DNA of 19,030 nucleotides from Firmicutes bacterium ZCTH02-B6 (GTDB taxonomy: Bacteria > Bacillota > Limnochordia > Limnochordales > ZCTH02-B6): positions 1-19,030 of the forward strand of contig LZRQ01000044.1 of assembly GCA_002159155.1 (NCBI GenBank), written 5' to 3'. Below are positions 14,838 through 19,030 of this stretch, piece by piece. How positions within the stretch are numbered: the first letter of the stretch is position 1; the number at the start of each line of letters is the position of its first letter. Made by a program: the position numbers and the translations under genes. The notes under the pieces are model-generated. The model made no database searches. It was not told where the DNA came from and saw only the letters and a list, made by a program, of their open reading frames with translations.

Positions 14838-15638
14838 CTACACCCGTCCCAGCTCGTTGACGGCCTTGCCCAGCGTCTGGTCGTAGGCCTGGATTACCCG
14901 CTGGTTGGACTCGTACGACCGGTAGGCTGCGATAAGCTCCACCATGGCGGTGACCACGTTCACGTTGGATTCCTCCAAGTGGCCCTCACGCACCACGACT
15001 CTCGCCACCTGGGGCTCTCCTGAACTTTCGGTCGCCGCCCAGAGACTGCTCCCCTCCCGGACCAGGCCCTGGGGCTCGGCGAAGTTCCTCAAAGCCAGCA
15101 CGCCCACCGGTGCGCCATCGACCCAAATCTCGCCTTGCTCGGTCACGTGCACGTCCCGGCCCACGACCTGGATGGGCCCGTCCTCGCCCAGCACCCTGTG
15201 GCCCTCGAGGGTCACGAGCCAACCCGCCCCGTCCAAAGTGAAACGCCCATCCCGGGTGAACCGGACCCCTGCGGGCGTCTCCACGGTGAAAAAGCCCGCA
15301 CCTTCCAGCGCCAAGTCCAACGGATTACCGGTATAGCGCAAGGCTCCCGGGCTCATGTCCGAATAGGTGCCCTCGACATAGGTGCCCGTGCCGAGCCGGC
15401 CGATGACCGGCCGCGGATCATACAGCGGGACGGTCGCATGCCCGCTGCCTCGAGCGGCGCCGGTGACGGGCACGGGATCATTGACCCGACGCAGCAACAT
15501 CTCTGGAAAGGCGGACTGCAGCACCGTTTGCCGCTTAAAGCCTGCCGTCTGAACATTGGCCAGGTTGTTGGACAGCACGTCCACCCGCGCCTGCTCGGCC
15601 AGCATGCCGGAGGCAGACGTGTAGAGTCCCCGGAGCAC
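14838..15638 (-). CDS. flgF: FlgF/FlhO proximal rod protein
   Basis: Rod-family protein of 266 residues that probably forms the proximal part of the rod. The N-terminal D0 motif LSNNLANVQTAGFKRQTVL is at about 22-40. The core is LDLALEGAGFFTVETPAGVRFTRDGRFTLDG. The C-terminal helix AYRSYESNQRVIQAYDQTLG makes up the last 30 residues. The start is GTG at 15636-15638 with GGAGGT six bases upstream. It is the first flagellar gene after mbl, the same place as flhO in Bacillus (mbl-flhO-flhP), and 31 bases ahead of flgG. A weak sigma-28-like motif lies 43 bases upstream. FlgF and FlgG are paralogues; the assignment here rests on order and on the shorter family match in the middle region. Confidence 0.9.
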   Translation of the reverse strand: MLRGLYTSASGMLAEQARVDVLSNNLANVQTAGFKRQTVLQSAFPEMLLRRVNDPVPVTGAARGSGHATVPLYDPRPVIGRLGTGTYVEGTYSDMSPGALRYTGNPLDLALEGAGFFTVETPAGVRFTRDGRFTLDGAGWLVTLEGHRVLGEDGPIQVVGRDVHVTEQGEIWVDGAPVGVLALRNFAEPQGLVREGSSLWAATESSGEPQVARVVVREGHLEESNVNVVTAMVELIAAYRSYESNQRVIQAYDQTLGKAVNELGRV

Positions 15639-15680
15639 AGGGCCACCTCCCCGGCCGGATGCTTCCCGGCCCTACTGTTT

Positions 15681-15708
15681 CCCTCGTCCTGCGGGGCGGA
15701 AACCTTTA
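15681..15708 (-). promoter_or_regulatory. possible flagellar sigma-28 type promoter for flgF
   Basis: On the minus strand TAAA at 15705-15708 is followed after 16 bases by GACGAGGG (15681-15688), 43 bases before the flgF GTG. This recalls the sigma-D/28 pattern (TAAA, 15 bases, GCCGATAA), but the -10 matches at only four of eight positions and the spacing is one base too long. The -35 sits in the inverted repeat AAACC-CCTAAA-GGTTT. It is a weak candidate. Confidence 0.25.
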
Positions 15709-15764
15709 GGGGTTTTGTCCCGGGATTCGACAGCAGCCTTGCCCCGGTGCTCCACTCAGGAGGC

Positions 15765-15804
15765 GGTTGACCGCCTTGGGCCAACCGCAAGAGCGCGATA
15801 AAAT
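15765..15804 (+). promoter_or_regulatory. possible sigma-A promoter and inverted repeat for the 62-residue gene
   Basis: TTGGGC (15776-15781) and TAAAAT (15799-15804) are 17 bases apart, ahead of GGAGGG and the ATG at 15828. The -10 is good (five of six) and the -35 poor (three of six). An imperfect inverted repeat (GGTTGACC/GGCCAACC, 15765-15786) overlaps the -35 and might be an operator. The strand is opposite to all other genes here. Confidence 0.4.
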
Positions 15805-15827
15805 AGAGGCAGGGAGGGAAGCACGGA

Positions 15828-16016
15828 ATGGCGCTCAAGGAAAAGCGTGCGATCGTGTGTTATCGCTGCGGAACACTGTTGGGTGAATTGGAAGTGGAGT
15901 TAACACAGGCCGGCATGGCGCGGTTCCGCGAACAAGCGGACGCCATGAAGCGCGACCACTACTGCGGGGTCATTCAGGACACCCGAAAAGACACGGTTTC
16001 CGCAGGCAGGCGATGA
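15828..16016 (+). CDS. 62-residue CxxC protein of unknown function
   Basis: The only plus-strand gene I can support. The 62-residue product starts with a basic stretch, then CYRCG (Cys 11 and 14), a helix of about residues 20-42 (ELEVELTQAGMARFREQADA), and H44 and C46 near the end. A C-x2-C plus H-x-C arrangement suggests a small zinc-binding fold, but no family is recognised. GGAGGG lies nine bases before the ATG, and a TAAAAT -10 lies 24 bases before it. The residue mix looks like a real small protein and unlike the Arg/Pro/Ser-rich translations of non-coding frames in this window. Its last 43 bases overlap the 3' end of mbl on the other strand. It lies between mbl and flgF, where the Bacillus-type order has no such gene. 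Confidence 0.6.
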   Translation: MALKEKRAIVCYRCGTLLGELEVELTQAGMARFREQADAMKRDHYCGVIQDTRKDTVSAGRR

Positions 16017-16987
16017 ATTTCTTCCAACACCCGGCTCGTCCCCCGGGCGACGCAGGTAAGCGGGTCGTCCGCAACGACGGCCTGGACGCGGGTTTCGAGG
16101 CGGACGAGGTCCTGGATGCCGCGCAGGAGGGCGCCTCCGCCCGTGAGCACGATGCCGCGATTGATGATGTCCCCGGCCAGTTCCGGGGGCGTTTTTTCAA
16201 GGACGGAGCGAATGGCGTTGATGATGGCCTGCATGGGCTCCTGCAGCGCTTCATAAACCTGTAGGGCAGAGAGCTCGGTAGCCCGGGGAAGACCGGTGAT
16301 GGTATCCCGGCCCCTCACCTCCACCGTCTCGTCCTCGTCGGGATCGTGGACGCACCCGATCTTGCACTTGATCTCTTCGGCCGTCTGCTCGCCTATGAGC
16401 AAGTTAAACTCCCGGCGCACGTAGCGGACGATAGCCTCATCTAGATCGTCACCGCCGACGCGCACGCTGTCGGACACCACTTCCCCGCCCATCGAGATAA
16501 CCGCCACGTCCGTCGTACCGCCGCCGATGTCGACGACCATGTTGCCGCCCGGGTCGACGATGTTGAGTCCGGCGCCCAAGGCGGCGGCCATCGGCTCGGA
16601 GATGACGCAGACTTTCTTGGCGCCAGCCTGCATACAGGCTTCGATGACGGCCCGCTGTTCTACCACCGTTACCCCTGAGGGCACGCACACGGCGATCTGG
16701 GGACGAAAAAGGGGCCGGCGGCCCAGCACCCGCCGCACCAGGTGCTTGAGCATTACCTCGGTCATCGTGTAATCCGCGATAACGCCAGCCTTGAGGGGAC
16801 GGATGACGGCAATGTTACCCGGCGTTCGACCGATCATGCGCCGGGCTTCTTCTCCGACGGCGAGCACCTGGTTGGTATCGAGATCGACGGCCACCACCGA
16901 AGGCTCGCGCGCGACGATGCCTTTCCCGCGCATGAAAATGAGCACGTTGGCCGTGCCCAGGTCGATGCCGATATCCCGCGCGAACAC
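15974..16987 (-). CDS. mbl: Mbl/MreB-family actin-like cell-shape protein
   Basis: MreB-type bacterial actin that polymerises under the inner membrane and guides lateral wall synthesis. The 337 residues fit the family. The start is GTG at 16985-16987 (VFARDIGIDLGTANV), matching the usual first residues; the frame is open 38 codons further but those residues resemble nothing in the family. The actin motifs are present: phosphate-1 DIGIDLGTANV (5-15), phosphate-2 VVDIGGGTTD (151-160), and the adenosine motif VLTGGGALLRG (280-290). Ordering after spoIIID and before flgF/G matches B. subtilis spoIIID-mbl-flhO-flhP, so Mbl is preferred to MreB. It is separated by 129 bases from spoIIID. Its 3' end overlaps the plus-strand CxxC gene tail to tail. 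Confidence 0.92.
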   Translation of the reverse strand: MFARDIGIDLGTANVLIFMRGKGIVAREPSVVAVDLDTNQVLAVGEEARRMIGRTPGNIAVIRPLKAGVIADYTMTEVMLKHLVRRVLGRRPLFRPQIAVCVPSGVTVVEQRAVIEACMQAGAKKVCVISEPMAAALGAGLNIVDPGGNMVVDIGGGTTDVAVISMGGEVVSDSVRVGGDDLDEAIVRYVRREFNLLIGEQTAEEIKCKIGCVHDPDEDETVEVRGRDTITGLPRATELSALQVYEALQEPMQAIINAIRSVLEKTPPELAGDIINRGIVLTGGGALLRGIQDLVRLETRVQAVVADDPLTCVARGTSRVLEEIHRLPAETVSFRVS

Positions 16988-17116
16988 GTGAGGCCGCCCC
17001 TCTCGGTCCCGAACCGTCCGTGGCAAGGTCCGGAAGGTACTGGCGGTGGGTTCGACAGCTTGGATGCCAACTCCTGCATACCGGCGGTCCGCTGCCGCCA
17101 CTCCCGGCGGCCCGGC

Positions 17117-17380
17117 TCACGAAGCCTTGCGCCCGTCGCTGCGGTACTTGCGGCGTGTGGCCTCTCCCCCGCGGATGTGCCGCTCAGCCTTGTTAAGGTC
17201 TAAGATGCGCTTGACTTTGCGGGCTAGGTCTTTGCTGACGCGGGGAAGCCGCTCGGTGACGTCTTTGTGGACCGTGCTCTTGCTGACCCCGAAAACGGCG
17301 GCCGCCTGGCGCACCGTCGCCTTGGACTCGACGATGTAGTGGCTGACGTCCACCACCCGTTTCCGGATATAGTCTCGCAT
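17117..17380 (-). CDS. spoIIID: SpoIIID sporulation transcription regulator
   Basis: SpoIIID is a small DNA-binding protein of the mother cell that activates or represses sigma-E and sigma-K genes. The 87 residues match the 93-residue Bacillus protein along most of its length. Conserved blocks are MRDYIRKRV, SHYIVESKATVRQAAAVFGVSKSTVHKD, ERLPRVSKDLA, the helix VKRILDLNKAERHIRGGEAT, and a basic tail RRKYRSDGRK. The helix-turn-helix is at about residues 21-45. The start is ATG at 17378-17380; the frame is open 17 codons upstream but with no match. The Shine-Dalgarno is poor (GGGGGG). It lies 109 bases after spoIIQ and 129 before mbl. This gene is found only in endospore formers and places the organism among them. 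Confidence 0.93.
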   Translation of the reverse strand: MRDYIRKRVVDVSHYIVESKATVRQAAAVFGVSKSTVHKDVTERLPRVSKDLARKVKRILDLNKAERHIRGGEATRRKYRSDGRKAS

Positions 17381-17411
17381 CGCAGCGCCCCCCCGCCCCA
17401 ATGTCGGTAAA

Positions 17412-17440
17412 TTCTTATGGCCCGCCGGCACGATATATGT
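17412..17440 (-). promoter_or_regulatory. possible sigma-E (or sigma-A) promoter of spoIIID
   Basis: On the minus strand ACATATA (17434-17440) is followed, after 14 bases, by CATAAGAA (17412-17419), close to the sigma-E pattern (KMATATT, 14-15 bases, CATACAMT). The same stretch also contains CTGACA and CATAAG 18 bases apart, a weak sigma-A reading. In Bacillus, spoIIID is transcribed by sigma-E, so the first reading is preferred. It lies 32 bases before the ATG. Confidence 0.4.
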
Positions 17441-17489
17441 CAGCGGGAATGGCGGGAAAGGCCTTCGCAGCGCCGTTTGCGGAGAATGG

Positions 17490-18311
17490 TCAAGGCTGTG
17501 GCCCGTTCAACGCTTCAAGCGGATCAATCGCCTCCCCATCCTGGTAAATGGCAAAGCGCACTACCGGCTCGTCGGAGCCGAGGGCCGCCATGCCCACGAG
17601 GGCGTGGGCGCTGACGCGCTGGCCGGCAGCAACCACGACGTGTTCGAGATTACCGTATACGGTGCTGAGACCGTCGCCGTGGTCGATGGCGACCAGCAGT
17701 CCGCCGTCCGGGTCGGTTCCGGATTCGGTCACGGTTCCGGGCAGGACGGCCCGTACTTGTCCGCCCGGTGCGGCCAGCAGTCGTACCCCCGGGTCGTAGT
17801 GCCAGTGGCCCAAGAGCGGATGACGGCGCCAGCCGGGTCCTGAGAGGACCTGCCCGTCCACGGGCCATGTCACCCCATCCAGTCCCAAGGCGGGCCGTGA
17901 ACCCACAGCCTCCGGGACAGGGGGCTGCGGAACGGACCCTACCGGCACTGCGGGCTGCGCCGCCGCTCCCGCGCGGCCAGCGCTCGCCGCGGGGACGGCG
18001 AGCCTCAATTGGTAACGCTCCGCGAGCCCCTCTCGAAGCTTGACGTCGAGCCCGGTTACGACGGGCAACCGGGCCGTGCTCGGGGGCGTTGGGGGCGCGA
18101 CCTGGCCGGCTAGCCCCCACCACAGTAGCGCCAGGGCGACCGCCGTCGCCGCCGTGCCCAACGACCAGCGCAGCCACCGCCGCCCTCGAGCGCCAGCCAG
18201 GCGCTGCCAACTATCGCCCAGCTTGGTGGCGTAAAACCGGGCAAACCCTTGGACGATTCGCCAGCGCCGCTTGAGGGCGTATCCAATCCGCCGCTGCCAA
18301 GAAAGCTCCAT
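17490..18311 (-). CDS. spoIIQ: SpoIIQ-like LytM/M23 protein, catalytic residues lost
   Basis: Bitopic membrane protein of 273 residues; SpoIIQ is the forespore partner of SpoIIIAH in the engulfment channel. The basic N-terminus is followed by a membrane segment at about 46-69. A Pro/Ala-rich linker reaches about 145. The LytM-type domain fills 149-268 (WPVDGQVLSGPG, VRAVLPGTVTESG, LLVAIDHGDGLSTVYGNLEHV, AAGQRVSAHALVG). The M23 metal site appears destroyed: HYDPGVR has R177 where the Asp should be, YGN has N221 for the catalytic His, and PVVRF has V250 and R252 for the HxH pair. ATG at 18309-18311 has GGGAGGTG nine bases upstream, preferred over a GTG at 18338 overlapping the ywmB stop. Another degenerate M23 protein cannot be excluded; the place just before spoIIID supports SpoIIQ. 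Confidence 0.78.
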   Translation of the reverse strand: MELSWQRRIGYALKRRWRIVQGFARFYATKLGDSWQRLAGARGRRWLRWSLGTAATAVALALLWWGLAGQVAPPTPPSTARLPVVTGLDVKLREGLAERYQLRLAVPAASAGRAGAAAQPAVPVGSVPQPPVPEAVGSRPALGLDGVTWPVDGQVLSGPGWRRHPLLGHWHYDPGVRLLAAPGGQVRAVLPGTVTESGTDPDGGLLVAIDHGDGLSTVYGNLEHVVVAAGQRVSAHALVGMAALGSDEPVVRFAIYQDGEAIDPLEALNGPQP

Positions 18312-18334
18312 TACTAGACACACCTCCCGCAGCG

Positions 18335-19030
18335 TCACCAGACTACATCTCCGAGTACGTCGAGCTCGGCTGGTCCAGCCGCGACCGTGCCCAACACCAA
18401 CCGGGTGCCGGTCGCCGCCCCTGCTACGGCCACGGGCAACTGCTCCCCCGCCCAGCGCTCGCCAGTGGTGCCGAGCGTGCGGTCACCACGCAATGCTGCT
18501 TCCACCTCCGCGGCCATCTTGCCCGGGGCGTAAGCTCGGACTTCCACTCCCGACTGGACCTGGCTAGGCCGCATCCCCGTGGTGCGGGCCACGTCGCGAA
18601 CAAGTCGCCGGCGAACGGCGGCCATATCCTCCGTGGTACCTGGCTCGACAACGGCCACCGCGACCCCGTGCCCGCCGGCAGCATGCCAGGCGACGACCCG
18701 CAACTGGCCCCCCGTCCGGGTACGCCCGTCCAAAAACACGAGCCGGCCCACATCCTCCACCCGATTGCCCAAGCGCCACGCTTGGACGCCCCAGCGGCGC
18801 TCAAGCTGACGAGCGAGAGCCTGCGCCTCCTGCTTCAAGCCAGCCATCGTTACATCGCCTGGTTCGGGGAGCGCTGCTGAAGCCACCAGCGTCACCCGTT
18901 CCGGTTGGGCGCCGACGGCAGCAGCCACACGCTGGGCCGGCTCCGCCAGCACTCCCGCCTGGGTGACCGCGGGGATCTGCCGCGCCAGCACCAGCCACAG
19001 AGCCCCCAGGGCGGCGCACCGGAGCACCAC
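18335..19030 (-). CDS. ywmB: YwmB-like secreted protein (start at or beyond window edge)
   Basis: Function unknown; YwmB proteins are found in sporulating Firmicutes next to spoIID/spoIIQ. About 231 residues are visible, near the roughly 245 of Bacillus YwmB. An N-terminal hydrophobic stretch (LRCAALGALWLVLA) looks like the end of a signal peptide. The body has typical two-layer alpha/beta character (VTMAGLKQEAQALARQLERRWG, AVVEPGTTEDMAAVRRRLVRDVARTTG). The first in-frame start, GTG at 19028-19030, is the very edge, so the true start may lie outside. The stop lies 23 bases upstream of the spoIIQ ATG. In Bacillus, murAA and spoIID lie between ywmB and spoIIQ; here the two genes touch. The family call rests on the fold phrases and position and is moderate. 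Confidence 0.65.
   Translation of the reverse strand: MVLRCAALGALWLVLARQIPAVTQAGVLAEPAQRVAAAVGAQPERVTLVASAALPEPGDVTMAGLKQEAQALARQLERRWGVQAWRLGNRVEDVGRLVFLDGRTRTGGQLRVVAWHAAGGHGVAVAVVEPGTTEDMAAVRRRLVRDVARTTGMRPSQVQSGVEVRAYAPGKMAAEVEAALRGDRTLGTTGERWAGEQLPVAVAGAATGTRLVLGTVAAGPAELDVLGDVVW

Noticed and set aside
12230..14860. Very long plus-strand open frame (about 876 codons) opposite flgI, flgH, flgA and flgG
   Set aside because: The translation is Arg/His/Gly/Asp-rich low complexity with no domain, and it runs antisense to four clearly recognised genes; such frames arise from high-GC codon bias.
16988..17101. Longer Mbl start giving 375 residues
   Set aside because: The extension has no similarity to MreB/Mbl, and the family normally begins at the FARDIGIDLGTANV segment.

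Overview
The window looks like the chromosome of a high-GC, flagellated, endospore-forming Firmicute that also has an outer membrane (a 'diderm Firmicute'). Limnochordia-like bacteria fit best, but that placement is inference. The evidence is that three gene sets sit on one strand in one run. Sporulation and cell-shape genes (ywmB, a spoIIQ-like gene, spoIIID, mbl) are followed by rod genes and the P/L-ring flagellar genes that only make sense with an outer membrane (flgF, flgG, flgA, flgH, flgI, flgJ). Outer-membrane assembly genes come next (bamA, ompH/skp, lpxD, a small beta-barrel gene, lptF/G, lptD, lptC).

All large genes lie on the minus strand, so the window is transcribed from right to left. 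From the right: ywmB (touching the edge, start uncertain) at 19030-18335; a SpoIIQ-like LytM/M23 protein at 18311-17490; spoIIID at 17380-17117 behind a possible sporulation promoter; mbl at 16987-15974; the flagellar block at 15638-10461; a 701-residue secreted SpoIVB-type (S55) peptidase-domain protein at 10428-8323; a 170-bp leader with an intrinsic terminator directly before bamA (8152-6464); ompH at 6416-5958; lpxD at 5813-4752; a 249-bp structured intergenic leader; a 228-residue YjbH-like barrel at 4502-3816; lptF/G at 3819-2701; lptD at 2654-504; and lptC at 470-1, cut by the left edge. The only plausible plus-strand gene is a 62-residue CxxC protein at 15828-16016, divergent from flgF and overlapping the 3' end of mbl tail to tail.

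The genes make one coherent envelope programme. FlgF/G/J build the rod, and FlgA/I/H build the periplasmic and outer-membrane bushings. OmpH carries unfolded barrels to BamA, LpxD makes a lipid A precursor, and LptF/G, LptC and LptD export LPS and insert it in the outer membrane. SpoIIQ, SpoIIID and Mbl tie the block to engulfment, mother-cell transcription and cell shape.

The least explained parts are the S55 protein with its acidic tail, the two structured leaders (before bamA and before the small barrel gene), the small CxxC gene, and a SpoIIQ-like LytM domain that has lost its catalytic residues. I saw no tRNA, rRNA, CRISPR array, insertion sequence or phage gene.
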